NCBI GenBank assembly: GCA_043757205.1 | Contig: JAYVPU010000303.1 | Span: forward strand, 1-42,911 | Length of the DNA: 42,911 bases | Direction: 5' to 3' | From: CANCDA01 sp043757205 | Lineage (GTDB): Bacteria; Pseudomonadota; Gammaproteobacteria; Burkholderiales; Burkholderiaceae_C | In this document: in pieces, positions 16,394 to 25,083 of the stretch | Layout: every line of letters starts with the position of its first letter | Numbering within the stretch: position 1 is the first letter of the stretch | Program-made: the position numbers and the translations under genes | The notes under the pieces: generated by a model | The model's database searches: none | The model's input: the letters and a program-made list of their open reading frames with translations, nothing else | Told to the model about the DNA's origin: nothing

Positions 16394-17029
16394 ATGGCCA
16401 CCACAAATTGGCGCCTTGAAGGCGACTGGATCAAAAGCTGTAGTTGCGCTTACGGCTGCCCCTGCGATTTCAATGCGCGGCCTACCCGTGGCGAGTGCAA
16501 GGGTATGGCGGGCATGCGGATTACCAAAGGGCATTTTGAATCGACCCAGCTGGATGGCTTGAGTTTTTGTCTGACGGTGTTTTTCCCCGGCGCGCTGCAC
16601 GAAGGCAACGGCGAAGGGCAGCCCATTATTGACGAGCGCGCCACACCCGCGCAGCGCGAAGCCCTGTTCAATATTTTGCAAGGTCAAAACTCTGCCCCGG
16701 GCACGCTGTTCAGCATTTTCAGCGCGATCATCAAAAAGATGCACGCGCCGATTTTTGCGCCCTTCAATTGGCAGCAATTTGACCAAGCGGGGCGTAAGGC
16801 GCACCTGAGCGTTCCCGGCGTTCTGGAGACCGAGGTGGAGCCGATCAAGAACCCGATCACGGGTGCACCGCACCGCATCCGGGTTGTGATGCCCGAGGGC
16901 TTTGAACATCATGTGGGTGAAGTGGCCAGCGCCAATATTGTCAGCAGCGGCGCAATCCCTTTCACCACGCGCAGCAGTCACAGCACGCTGGCCCACGTGG
17001 TGCAGACACCGCAGGGCGTTGCCGCCTGA
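16394..17029 (+). CDS. DUF1326 family protein
   Basis: A 211-residue protein of the DUF1326 family: WRLEGDWIKSCSCAYGCPCD at the N-terminus with a CxC-x4-CxC cysteine cluster near residues 16-24, then a DGLSFCLT segment. The cysteines suggest metal binding. AAGGAGA lies just before the ATG. The DUF2182 membrane protein follows after 9 bp; the pair recurs in many genomes, so they probably act together, perhaps in metal handling (inference). Confidence 0.87.
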   Translation: MATTNWRLEGDWIKSCSCAYGCPCDFNARPTRGECKGMAGMRITKGHFESTQLDGLSFCLTVFFPGALHEGNGEGQPIIDERATPAQREALFNILQGQNSAPGTLFSIFSAIIKKMHAPIFAPFNWQQFDQAGRKAHLSVPGVLETEVEPIKNPITGAPHRIRVVMPEGFEHHVGEVASANIVSSGAIPFTTRSSHSTLAHVVQTPQGVAA

Positions 17030-17038
17030 GGTCGCTGC

Positions 17039-17794
17039 ATGACCGTGCGGCGCGAGCAGGCCCCCGTGTTGGCCGCTTTGCTGTTGGTGGTGGCAGCAAG
17101 TTGGGCTTACCTGTGGAGCGGCGCGGGCACGATGCAGCAGATGGGCGACATGCTGATGCCCATGAGTTCCGGCCCGTGGACGGCGGCGCATGCGGCGGTC
17201 ATGTTGGCCATGTGGGTGGTGATGATGCTGGCCATGATGCTGCCCAGCGCGACGCCCATGATTTTGTTGTACGCGACCCTCGCACGCCAATGGCGGGAGC
17301 GGGGTCAACCGGTTGGCTCGGTGGCTGTGTTTGTGTCGGCTTATGGGCTGGTTTGGGCGGTGTTTAGCGTGGTCGCCACCGCCTTGCAGTTCACACTGGA
17401 GCGCATCGCCGTGTTGTCACCCATGATGGAGTTGAGCAGCACCGCCCTGGCCGGTGCGTTGCTGATCGCCGCCGGTATTTACCAATGGACACCCTTGAAG
17501 CAGGCTTGCTTGCGGAACTGCCGTTCCCCGTTTGATTTCTTCCTGACGCAATGGCGAACGGGCCGCTGGGGCGCTTTTGCGATGGGCCTGCGCCACGGTG
17601 CCTATTGCCTGGGCTGCTGCGGGATGTTGATGCTGCTGCTGTTCGTTGGCGGCGTCATGAGCCTGGCCTGGATGGCCGGTTTAGCGCTGCTGGTGCTGGT
17701 GGAAAAACTCGCGCCTTTGGGCCACTGGAGCAGCCGGGGTGTGGGCCTGGTGCTGGTGGCCTGGGGTCTGGCCACCTGGGGCGCTTTGGTTTAA
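17039..17794 (+). CDS. DUF2182 family metal-binding-type membrane protein
   Basis: A 251-residue integral membrane protein with about six helices. The central signature MLAMWVVMMLAMMLPSATPM is Met-rich, and CLRNCRSPFDFF, then LRHGAYCLGCCGMLMLLLF, carry cysteines and His typical of DUF2182. The Met/Cys/His distribution suggests a copper- or other soft-metal protein in the inner membrane. It follows DUF1326 by 9 bp and precedes a 103-residue cytoplasmic protein. Confidence 0.87.
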   Translation: MTVRREQAPVLAALLLVVAASWAYLWSGAGTMQQMGDMLMPMSSGPWTAAHAAVMLAMWVVMMLAMMLPSATPMILLYATLARQWRERGQPVGSVAVFVSAYGLVWAVFSVVATALQFTLERIAVLSPMMELSSTALAGALLIAAGIYQWTPLKQACLRNCRSPFDFFLTQWRTGRWGAFAMGLRHGAYCLGCCGMLMLLLFVGGVMSLAWMAGLALLVLVEKLAPLGHWSSRGVGLVLVAWGLATWGALV

Positions 17795-17810
17795 CGCAAG
17801 GAGAAACATC

Positions 17811-18122
17811 ATGATGATTGCGCGATGGAGTATTGATGCCCGCTTTGGCTATAAGCAGCAAGCGGTTGAGCACTTGCAGCGTTGGCTGCGGGAGATTGCG
17901 CCCCAGATCGGCGTGAAGCCCGAGCGCACGCGCTTGTTGACAGGCTCGGTCGGCGCGCTGGAGGCCACCTTGCAGACCGAGCACCAGATTGAGGACCTGG
18001 CCGAGTTGGAGCGCATCTGGAGCAAGCTGGCCGCGATCCCGGCGCACGCACAGTGGGGCAAGGAGTTGGAGCCTTTTGTGGTCTCCGGCACCAGCCGCTG
18101 GGAGATTTACCGGGTGTTGTGA
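17811..18122 (+). CDS. Small hypothetical cytoplasmic protein after DUF2182
   Basis: A 103-residue protein: MMIARWSIDARFGYKQQAVE, then helical EIAPQIGVKPERTRLLTGSV, and a closing WGKELEPFVVSGTSRWEIYR. The alternation of one strand, one helix and a second strand recalls ferredoxin-like (dimeric alpha-beta barrel) small proteins, but I do not recognise the family. AAGGAGAAA precedes the start at 17811. It is 16 bp after DUF2182 and is probably part of the same transcript. Confidence 0.7.
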   Translation: MMIARWSIDARFGYKQQAVEHLQRWLREIAPQIGVKPERTRLLTGSVGALEATLQTEHQIEDLAELERIWSKLAAIPAHAQWGKELEPFVVSGTSRWEIYRVL

Positions 18123-18155
18123 CGGCCAGCGTCCGCTCTCGGGCATGATGGCGGT

Positions 18156-19028
18156 ATGACGACCTGGATCGACACCCATTGCCACTTGGATGCAGCAGAG
18201 TTTGGGGCGAAAACCCTTGAAATACGTGCGCAAGCAGCTATTAAAAATGTAGCGAATTGCGTTCTGCCCGCAGTCGAGATTGCTAACTTTGACGCCGTGA
18301 GGCAACTCGCGCACCAGACCGGTGACAGCTATGCGCTGGGCATTCACCCACTGTACGTGGGGCGGGCGCAGGACGATGACTTGCAGCGCCTGGACGCGGC
18401 TTTGCACCAGCACCGAGACGACCCGCATCTGGTGGCGGTGGGCGAAATTGGCTTGGACTTCTTTGTGCCTGAGCTCTGCGAGAGCCCGCTGCGGGAACGC
18501 CAGGAATATTTCTACCTGGAACAACTCAAGATCGCGAGCAAACATGAGCTGCCGGTGATCTTGCATGTGCGCCGCTCGGCTGATCGCCTGCTCAAGGGCT
18601 TGCGCGAAGTGGCCCAGAGCAACGGCCAAGCCCAACCCTGGCACGGCATTGCCCACGCCTTTAACGGTAGCGAGCAGCAGGCGCGTGAATTCATCAAGCT
18701 GGGTTTCAAGCTGGGCTTTGGTGGTGCGCTGACCTATGAGCGCGCCCAGCAGCTGCGCCGCTTGGCGACTAGCTTGCCGCTGGATGCCCTCGTGATGGAA
18801 ACCGACGCGCCCGACATGCCACCGCACTGGCTGTACAAAACGGCCGAACAGCGCGCCGCCGGTGAAGCTCAGGGGCGCAACGAACCGGGGGAAGTGCCGC
18901 GCATCGGGGCCGTGTTGGCCCAGCTGCGTGGCATCACGCCTGAGGCGTTGGCCGCAGCCACCACCCGCAATGCGATGGACGCCTTGCCGCGCATGCAAGT
19001 GTTGATGCGGGCCTGCGACCGCGCATAG
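18156..19028 (+). CDS. TatD-family metal-dependent hydrolase
   Basis: A 290-residue cytoplasmic metallo-hydrolase with deoxyribonuclease-type activity in the family. Motifs: WIDTHCHLDA (metal His pair), GEIGLDFF, LPVILHVRRSADRLL, HAFNGSEQQA, and METDAPDMPP (metal Asp). The start at 18156 follows directly after the previous gene. A copy of the 27-bp dispersed repeat sits in frame at 18227-18253 (AQAAIKNVA), in the region between the first metal motif and strand 2. Confidence 0.92.
   Translation: MTTWIDTHCHLDAAEFGAKTLEIRAQAAIKNVANCVLPAVEIANFDAVRQLAHQTGDSYALGIHPLYVGRAQDDDLQRLDAALHQHRDDPHLVAVGEIGLDFFVPELCESPLRERQEYFYLEQLKIASKHELPVILHVRRSADRLLKGLREVAQSNGQAQPWHGIAHAFNGSEQQAREFIKLGFKLGFGGALTYERAQQLRRLATSLPLDALVMETDAPDMPPHWLYKTAEQRAAGEAQGRNEPGEVPRIGAVLAQLRGITPEALAAATTRNAMDALPRMQVLMRACDRA
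18227..18253 (+). repeat. 27-bp dispersed repeat, copy in the tatD-family gene
   Basis: Reference copy of the repeat: TGCGCAAGCAGCTA, then TTAAAAATGTAGC. Copies at 3820-3846, 27735-27761 and, inverted, 1105-1131 have exactly the same length and match at 20 to 22 of 27 positions. Confidence 0.65.
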
Positions 19029-19044
19029 GGATAATGCCCTCATC

Positions 19045-19803
19045 TTGAAAAAACAATCCCTCATCCACCCCGAAGTTAATTTCTCTGACGAAGGTCCGGT
19101 GCGCCACCTGCACTTGGGAAGCCCCTGGATTCAGGGCTCCATGTTGATGGACGCACCCACTGTGCTGGTGCACGAGTACATCCAACGCATGATGGCCTGG
19201 CTCTTGTTTGTGGAGGCTGACAGCGTGCCTAAACGGCAAGCCTTGCAGCTCGGCCTAGGCGCGGGCTCGCTCACCAAGCACTGCCATAAGGTGTTGCGCA
19301 TGAAGACCACCGCGATTGAGCTCAACCCTCAGGTGCTGCACGCCTGCCGAGGTTGGTTCAAATTGCCTGCGGACAACTCGCGCATCCAGGTCATCCTGGC
19401 CGATGCGTCGCAAGAGATCGCGCAGCCGCGCTGGTGGGGTACGGTGGATGCCTTGCAGGTCGATTTGTACGACGATGACGCAGCTGCTCCTGTGCTGGAC
19501 AGCGCCGCGTTCTACGCTGATTGTCGTCGGGTGTTGACCGATGAAGGCTGCATGACAGTCAACCTGTTTGGCCGGGCATCCAGCTTTGCCAAGAGCGTTG
19601 AAAAAATCAGCCAAGCGTTTGGAGCGGACGCGGTCTGGGCTTTCAAAGCCACACGGGAGGGCAACACCGTTGTGCTGGCACAGCGTACTCCCTCGCGCCC
19701 CAAGCGCGCCGTGCTGGCCGAGCGTGCTGAAGTGATCCAGACCCGCTGGGGCCTGCCTGCCGTCAAATGGCTACGCGGCTTCAAACCCACTGTGACTTTG
19801 TGA
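19045..19803 (+). CDS. Spermidine synthase-like methyltransferase-fold protein
   Basis: A 252-residue protein with the spermidine-synthase Rossmann fold: LQLGLGAGSLTKHCHKVLRM (nucleotide loop), TTAIELNPQVLHACRGWF (acidic end of strand 2), IQVILADASQEI and VDALQVDLYDDDAAAP. The canonical polyamine-synthase gatekeeping loop is not obvious, and such short homologues are common without known substrate. The start is a TTG at 19045; no in-frame ATG upstream keeps the fold, so TTG is accepted. It lies 16 bp after the TatD gene. Confidence 0.75.
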   Translation: MKKQSLIHPEVNFSDEGPVRHLHLGSPWIQGSMLMDAPTVLVHEYIQRMMAWLLFVEADSVPKRQALQLGLGAGSLTKHCHKVLRMKTTAIELNPQVLHACRGWFKLPADNSRIQVILADASQEIAQPRWWGTVDALQVDLYDDDAAAPVLDSAAFYADCRRVLTDEGCMTVNLFGRASSFAKSVEKISQAFGADAVWAFKATREGNTVVLAQRTPSRPKRAVLAERAEVIQTRWGLPAVKWLRGFKPTVTL

Positions 19804-19816
19804 CTTGAACGTTGCT

Positions 19817-21604
19817 ATGAAAACCAAAACCGGTCATCCCACGTCAAACCCTGCAACGCACCAAGGCCCCATTGACTGGCGGCGGCTGGTGGAGTGGCTG
19901 CATCACGACGGGGTGATCTCGCTGGAAGAAGCGCAGCGCACCGTGACCCGCTGTTCTCAAGCCGAAAGTGCGCAGCACCCGATGCTGCGTCTGGCCAGCG
20001 TGGCCATGCGCCGCTCCAGTGACCAAAAACCGTTGGATGTGGAGACGCTGACCCAGTGGCTGGCGCTGCGCGCGGGTTTGGATTACCTGCGCATTGACCC
20101 TCTCAAGGTGGACGTGGGCAAGGTGGCCGATGTGATGAGTGCGGCTTACGCTGAGCGCCATCATGTGTTGCCCGTGCAGGTCACGCCGACCGAGGTGGTG
20201 GTGGCTACGGCTGAGCCTTTTGTGATCGATTGGGTGAGTGAAGTGGAACGCCAGTCGCGCCGCAGTGTGCGCCGCGTGTTGACCAGTCCGCAGGATATTC
20301 ACAAATTCACAGCCGAATTTTTTGCCTTGGCCAAGTCGGTGCGATCCGCCCAAAAATCAGGGGCCAGCGCAGGCGGCGCCAGCTTTGAGCAACTGGTTGA
20401 GCTGGGCAAGAGCAACAAGCAGCTCGACGCCAACGACCAGGGTGTGGTGCAGGTGGTGGATTGGTTATGGCAGTACGCCTTTGACCAGCGCGCCAGTGAC
20501 ATTCACCTGGAGCCACGCCGCGAGCAGGGGGTGATTCGCTTCCGCATCGACGGTGTCTTGCATCCGGTGTACCAAATGCCCATGGGCGTGCTGACCGCGA
20601 TGACGGCGCGCATCAAGCTGCTGGGTCGCATGGATGTGGTGGAAAAGCGCCGCCCGCAAGATGGCCGTATCAAGACGCGCAACCCGCGCGGTGACGAGGT
20701 AGAGATGCGCATCTCTACCTTGCCCACCGCTTTTGGCGAGAAAATGGTGATGCGGATTTTTGACCCGGACAACACGGTCAAGGATTTGGATGCGCTAGGT
20801 TTTACGCCGCACGACGCGCAGCGCTGGGAGGCGCTGGTCCAGCGCCCGCATGGCATCATTCTGGTGACCGGCCCGACCGGTTCGGGCAAGACCACGACGC
20901 TGTACTCCACCTTGAAGCGGGTGGCGACTGAAGAGGTCAATGTGAGCACGGTGGAGGACCCGATCGAGATGATCGAGCCCTCGTTCAACCAAACCCAGGT
21001 TCAACCCCAGCTGGACTTCAACTTTGCGGAAGGCTTGCGCGCGCTGATGCGGCAAGACCCGGACATCATCATGGTGGGTGAGATTCGTGATTTGCAGACC
21101 GCTGAAATGGCGGTGCAAGCCGCACTCACCGGACACTTGGTGTTCAGTACCCTGCACACCAACGATGCACCTTCGGCCATCACCCGGCTCATGGAGTTGG
21201 GCATTCCGCCTTACCTGATCAACGCGACGGTGCTGGGCGTGCTGGCGCAGCGTTTGGTTCGCACCTTGTGCCCGCAGTGCAAAGAACGCGACGAGACCGC
21301 CACGCGCGAGGCCTTGGCCGAGGTGGTCAAACCGTGGCAAATTAATGGCGGCTACAAACCTTACAAACCAGTGGGGTGCGTGGATTGCCGCATGACGGGA
21401 TTCATGGGGCGCATGGGCTTGTACGAGCTGTTGGTGGTGAGCGAAGCCTTTAAAGACAAGGTCAATCGGGAGCCCAGTATCGACGCCCTGCGCCGTCAGG
21501 CGGTGAGTGATGGCATGCGTCCACTTCGGCTGGCAGGCGCACTGCGGGTGGCTGAAGGGTTGACGGTCATGGAAGAGGTGCTGAGCTCCACGCCGCCTTT
21601 GTAG
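19817..21604 (+). CDS. GspE/PilB-type secretion ATPase, without neighbouring secretion genes
   Basis: A 595-residue type II secretion/type IV pilus assembly ATPase. The N-terminal T2SSE domain spans about residues 10-160. ASDIHLEPR opens the N2 domain, Walker A is GPTGSGKTTTL from residue 352, the Asp box STVEDPIE and Walker B-like DIIMVGEIRD follow, and a tetracysteine zinc site has C485-x2-C488 and C521-x2-C524. These are all the residues needed for activity. No gspF, gspD or pilC is adjacent, so its partners lie elsewhere. A TTG at 19805 is an alternative start, 2 nt after the upstream stop. Confidence 0.9.
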   Translation: MKTKTGHPTSNPATHQGPIDWRRLVEWLHHDGVISLEEAQRTVTRCSQAESAQHPMLRLASVAMRRSSDQKPLDVETLTQWLALRAGLDYLRIDPLKVDVGKVADVMSAAYAERHHVLPVQVTPTEVVVATAEPFVIDWVSEVERQSRRSVRRVLTSPQDIHKFTAEFFALAKSVRSAQKSGASAGGASFEQLVELGKSNKQLDANDQGVVQVVDWLWQYAFDQRASDIHLEPRREQGVIRFRIDGVLHPVYQMPMGVLTAMTARIKLLGRMDVVEKRRPQDGRIKTRNPRGDEVEMRISTLPTAFGEKMVMRIFDPDNTVKDLDALGFTPHDAQRWEALVQRPHGIILVTGPTGSGKTTTLYSTLKRVATEEVNVSTVEDPIEMIEPSFNQTQVQPQLDFNFAEGLRALMRQDPDIIMVGEIRDLQTAEMAVQAALTGHLVFSTLHTNDAPSAITRLMELGIPPYLINATVLGVLAQRLVRTLCPQCKERDETATREALAEVVKPWQINGGYKPYKPVGCVDCRMTGFMGRMGLYELLVVSEAFKDKVNREPSIDALRRQAVSDGMRPLRLAGALRVAEGLTVMEEVLSSTPPL

Positions 21605-21679
21605 GTGTAATCCACAGGTAAGAATGCACCGTTTTCATTGCAGAATCCAGCGTTCGACAATTGTTTACAGGAGATTTTT

Positions 21680-22168
21680 GTGAATATCAAGAGTCAAAAA
21701 GACTTTTTCTCCGGGCTCATGTTCATGGGTATCGGTGTGGCCTTCGCCTGGGGTGCCACCACCTACAGCGTGGGTACTGGTGCGCGCATGGGGCCGGGTT
21801 ACTTCCCGCTGGTGCTGGGGGTTTTACTGGCCATTCTGGGTGCCGTCATCACCTTTGATTCCCTGGTGATTGAGACCGAGGATGGTGACAAGATCGGTGC
21901 ATTTGCCTGGAAACCGGTGACTTTCATCATTTTGGCCAACGTGTTGTTCGGGGTCATGATTGGTGGTCTGCCCAGCATCAAGCTGCCCCCGATGGGCATG
22001 ATCGCGGGCATTTATGCCTTGACCTTTGTGGCCAGTCTGGCGGGTGATGAATTTAAGGCCAAAGAGTGCTTCGTCTTGGCCACGATTTTGTCGATTGGCA
22101 GCTACTTGGCGTTCATCATGCTGCTTAAATTGCAGTTCCCCGTGTGGCCAGCTTTCATTACGGGTTAA
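21680..22168 (+). CDS. tctB: Tripartite tricarboxylate transporter small membrane subunit TctB
   Basis: A 162-residue, four-helix inner-membrane protein. It starts with GTG at 21680, preceded by AGGAGA 7 nt upstream; the frame has no better start. DFFSGLMFMGIGVAFAWGAT, then ARMGPGYFPLVLGVLLAILG is the classic TctB first hairpin with G-P-G-Y-F-P. It forms the transporter with TctA, 12 bp downstream, and a periplasmic TctC, for which this window offers three candidates. Confidence 0.93.
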   Translation: MNIKSQKDFFSGLMFMGIGVAFAWGATTYSVGTGARMGPGYFPLVLGVLLAILGAVITFDSLVIETEDGDKIGAFAWKPVTFIILANVLFGVMIGGLPSIKLPPMGMIAGIYALTFVASLAGDEFKAKECFVLATILSIGSYLAFIMLLKLQFPVWPAFITG

Positions 22169-22180
22169 GGACTCAACATC

Positions 22181-23692
22181 ATGGATCTGATTAACAACCT
22201 TTCTCTCGGTTTTAGCGTTGCGTTCACGCTGCAAAACCTGGCTTATTGCCTCATCGGCTGCGTCTTGGGCACCTTGATCGGCGTGTTGCCGGGCATTGGC
22301 CCGGTGGCCACCATCGCCATGTTGCTGCCTGCCACTTACGCTTTACCGCCTGTGGCTGCACTGATCATGTTGGCCGGTATCTACTACGGCGCCCAGTACG
22401 GTGGCTCCACCACCGCCATTTTGGTGAATTTGCCGGGCGAGTCCTCATCGGTGGTGACCGTGATCGACGGCTACCAGATGGCGCGACAGGGTCGAGCGGG
22501 ACCGGCCTTGGCCGCTGCCGGTATCGGCTCTTTCTTTGCCGGTTGCGTCGGCACCTTGATCCTGGCGGCCTTTGCGGCACCGCTGACCGAAGTGGCCTTC
22601 AAGTTCGGCCCGGCTGAGTACTTCTCCCTCATGGTGCTGGGTTTGATTGGTGCAGTGGTGTTGGCTTCGGGCTCTTTGCTCAAGGCGATTGCCATGATCG
22701 TGCTGGGCCTGTTGTTGGGTCTGGTGGGTACCGACGTGAACTCCGGCGTAGCGCGATTTAGCTTCGATATCCCTGAGTTGACCGATGGCATTGGCTTCGT
22801 CGTGATTGCCATGGGCGTGTTCGGTTATGGCGAGATCATCAGCAATCTGTCGCGCCACGAAGATGACCGCGAAGTGTTCGTTGGCAAGGTCACGGGTCTG
22901 ATGCCCACCAAGGAAGACTTCCGCAACATGGTGCCCGCTATTTTGCGTGGCACGGCTCTGGGCTCCATGCTGGGTATCTTGCCCGGTGGCGGTGCCTTGC
23001 TGGCGGCTTTTGCGGCTTACACGGTTGAGAAGAAAACCAAACTGCGTCCCGGTGAAGTGCCTTTCGGTAAAGGCAATATCCGTGGTGTGGCTGCGCCTGA
23101 GTCGGCCAATAACGCCGGTTCACAAACCTCCTTCATCCCCTTGCTGACGCTGGGCATCCCGCCTAACGCCGTGATGGCCTTGATGGTGGGTGCCATGACC
23201 ATTCACAACATCCAGCCTGGCCCTCAGGTGATGACGAGCAACCCTGAGCTGTTCTGGGGCTTGATTGCGTCGATGTGGATTGGCAACGCGATGCTGGTGA
23301 TTCTGAACTTGCCGCTGATCGGTATGTGGATCAAACTGCTGACCATTCCTTACCGCTGGTTGTTCCCGGCCATCGTGTTGTTCTGTGCGATTGGTGTGTA
23401 CTCCACCAACAACAACACCTTTGACATCTGGATGGTGGCCATCTTTGGTGTGATCGGTTATCTGTTCATCAAACTCGGTACCGAGCCAGCACCTTTGCTG
23501 CTGGGCTTCATTCTGGGCCCCATGATGGAAGAGAATCTGCGCCGGGCCTTGCTGCTGTCGCGTGGTGATTGGCTGACGTTTGTCACCCGTCCGCTGTCGG
23601 CTGGCTTGCTGGCTGCCGCCCTGCTGCTGCTGGTCATCGTGCTCTTGCCTGCGGTGAAGTCCAAGCGAGAGGAAGCTTTTGTGGAAGAGTGA
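22181..23692 (+). CDS. tctA: Tripartite tricarboxylate transporter large membrane subunit TctA
   Basis: A 503-residue permease with about 11-12 helices. Family marks: GVLPGIGPVATIAMLLPATY (first G-x-x-P-G loop), YYGAQYGGSTTAILVNLPGE, and the second repeat GILPGGGALLAAFAAYTVEK followed by ESANNAGSQTSFIPLLTLGI. It couples uptake of a carboxylate to an ion gradient with TctB and a TctC protein. A strong terminator follows 22 bp after its stop, so tctBA forms a short operon. Confidence 0.95.
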   Translation: MDLINNLSLGFSVAFTLQNLAYCLIGCVLGTLIGVLPGIGPVATIAMLLPATYALPPVAALIMLAGIYYGAQYGGSTTAILVNLPGESSSVVTVIDGYQMARQGRAGPALAAAGIGSFFAGCVGTLILAAFAAPLTEVAFKFGPAEYFSLMVLGLIGAVVLASGSLLKAIAMIVLGLLLGLVGTDVNSGVARFSFDIPELTDGIGFVVIAMGVFGYGEIISNLSRHEDDREVFVGKVTGLMPTKEDFRNMVPAILRGTALGSMLGILPGGGALLAAFAAYTVEKKTKLRPGEVPFGKGNIRGVAAPESANNAGSQTSFIPLLTLGIPPNAVMALMVGAMTIHNIQPGPQVMTSNPELFWGLIASMWIGNAMLVILNLPLIGMWIKLLTIPYRWLFPAIVLFCAIGVYSTNNNTFDIWMVAIFGVIGYLFIKLGTEPAPLLLGFILGPMMEENLRRALLLSRGDWLTFVTRPLSAGLLAAALLLLVIVLLPAVKSKREEAFVEE

Positions 23693-23714
23693 TCTTCACG
23701 TAGGCTGATCAAGA

Positions 23715-23736
23715 GGCACCTTCGGGTGCCTTTTTT
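23715..23736 (+). terminator. Rho-independent terminator after tctA
   Basis: GGCACC-TTCG-GGTGCC followed by six T residues: a perfect 6-bp GC-rich stem with a UUCG-type tetraloop. Confidence 0.92.
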
Positions 23737-23776
23737 CTGTCAAACGCATGCCGCACAATAGTGGCATGAGGACATC

Positions 23777-25069
23777 ATGCAATTGAACCAACATCCATCG
23801 CAACACCCCCAAAGGGTGGCGCTGCACAATGAAATCCATGCGCGGCCACCGGAGGCGATGCCTGTGCCGCTGGCCATTTCGCACGTCGTCATGTTGTGCG
23901 ACGCGGCACAGCGCGAGGCGAGTCGCGCGCATGTGGCTGCTTTGCTGCGGGACCACCATCTGCCTTTGCCTGATGCGGCAACGATTCACTTGCGGGTGGA
24001 CGTGGGCGCATTTCGCCTGCGCTGGGAGTTGCACACCGAGTTTGTCACCTGGACTTTTATGCGACCGGTCTCCAATGATGGGATTGAGCAACGCGTGCCC
24101 GATCCGGCCGTGGACGCCGTACCGCAGACCTGGTTTGCGGGCTTGCCTGGCCAGTGCCTGAGCAGTCTGCATTTGTGGGCATTGCCAGCGTTGGCAACGG
24201 CGGGAGGGGGTGTCTTGGTCAAGCACATGTTGGCTGAGAACGCTTTGATCGCGTCCAATGTGGCGGGCGATGTGGCCGAGGTGTACACGGACTTTGCCAT
24301 TCAAGCGGATGGGTTTTCGCGCATGCTTTTGTTTGTGGGTGACATGACACCGCGCCGTCTCGGTCGCTTGGTGCAGCGTTTGCTTGAGATTGAAACCTAC
24401 CGCATGGCGGCTTTGCTGAGTTTGCCTCTGGCACGCGGGGCTTCGGCCGTGCTGGCCACGGCTGAGCGCGAGCTGGCCGATCTGGCAGAAGCCATCCGCA
24501 GCGCTAACCGCAACGAAGAGCCTCAACTGTTGGACCGGTTGACGCAGCTGGCCGGGCAGGTTGAGAGCCAGCATGCGGCAACGCACTCCCGGTTTTCTGC
24601 CTCCATGGCTTATTTTGAGCTGGTGGACAAGCGCATCGCTGAAATTGCCGAGACGCGTTTGCCCGGTATGCAGACGATTCGTGAGTTCATGGATCGGCGT
24701 CTTTCACCAGCGCGCAGCACCTGCGAGTGGGCAACCCGGCGGCAAGACGCGCTGTCGCAGCGGGTCTCGCGCATCAGTAGTTTACTGCGCACGCGGGTGG
24801 AAATTGTGCAAGAGCAAAGCAGCCAAGCCTTGCTGGCCACCATGAATCAACGCCAAGACATGCAGCTCAAATTGCAAACGACGGTAGAGGGTTTGTCTGT
24901 GGCGGCCATTACCTATTACGTGGTGGGGCTGATTGCGTACTTGGCCAAAGGAGCGCATAGCCTGGGCTGGCCTTGGAGTGCGGAAAGTACATCGGCGGTG
25001 GCCGTGCCGCTGGTGGCACTCAGTGTGTGGTGGTCGCTGCGGAAATTGCACCAAAAAATTGTGGGGTAA
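23777..25069 (+). CDS. DUF3422 family membrane protein
   Basis: A 430-residue protein with the DUF3422 signature RVALHNEIHARPPEAM at the N-terminus, HTEFVTWTFMRP near residue 90, and a C-terminal pair of hydrophobic helices (about residues 370-390 and 405-422) around VAAITYYVVGLIAYLAKG. The central part (about 210-345) is helical and charged, like a coiled coil. It is probably anchored by its C-terminus. Function unknown. It has its own region after the tctA terminator; the TctC gene starts 14 bp after it. Confidence 0.87.
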   Translation: MQLNQHPSQHPQRVALHNEIHARPPEAMPVPLAISHVVMLCDAAQREASRAHVAALLRDHHLPLPDAATIHLRVDVGAFRLRWELHTEFVTWTFMRPVSNDGIEQRVPDPAVDAVPQTWFAGLPGQCLSSLHLWALPALATAGGGVLVKHMLAENALIASNVAGDVAEVYTDFAIQADGFSRMLLFVGDMTPRRLGRLVQRLLEIETYRMAALLSLPLARGASAVLATAERELADLAEAIRSANRNEEPQLLDRLTQLAGQVESQHAATHSRFSASMAYFELVDKRIAEIAETRLPGMQTIREFMDRRLSPARSTCEWATRRQDALSQRVSRISSLLRTRVEIVQEQSSQALLATMNQRQDMQLKLQTTVEGLSVAAITYYVVGLIAYLAKGAHSLGWPWSAESTSAVAVPLVALSVWWSLRKLHQKIVG

Positions 25070-25083
25070 TAAGAGTGAGAGAA

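Noticed and set aside
16301..17308. 335-codon minus-strand open frame opposite DUF1326/DUF2182
   Set aside because: Same reason: shadow composition, no domain, full overlap with supported genes.
17655..19064. Long 469-codon open frame on the minus strand across DUF2182, the small protein and TatD
   Set aside because: It lies opposite well-identified genes in GC-rich sequence, has no recognisable motif and is rich in His/Gln/Arg as expected for an antisense shadow.
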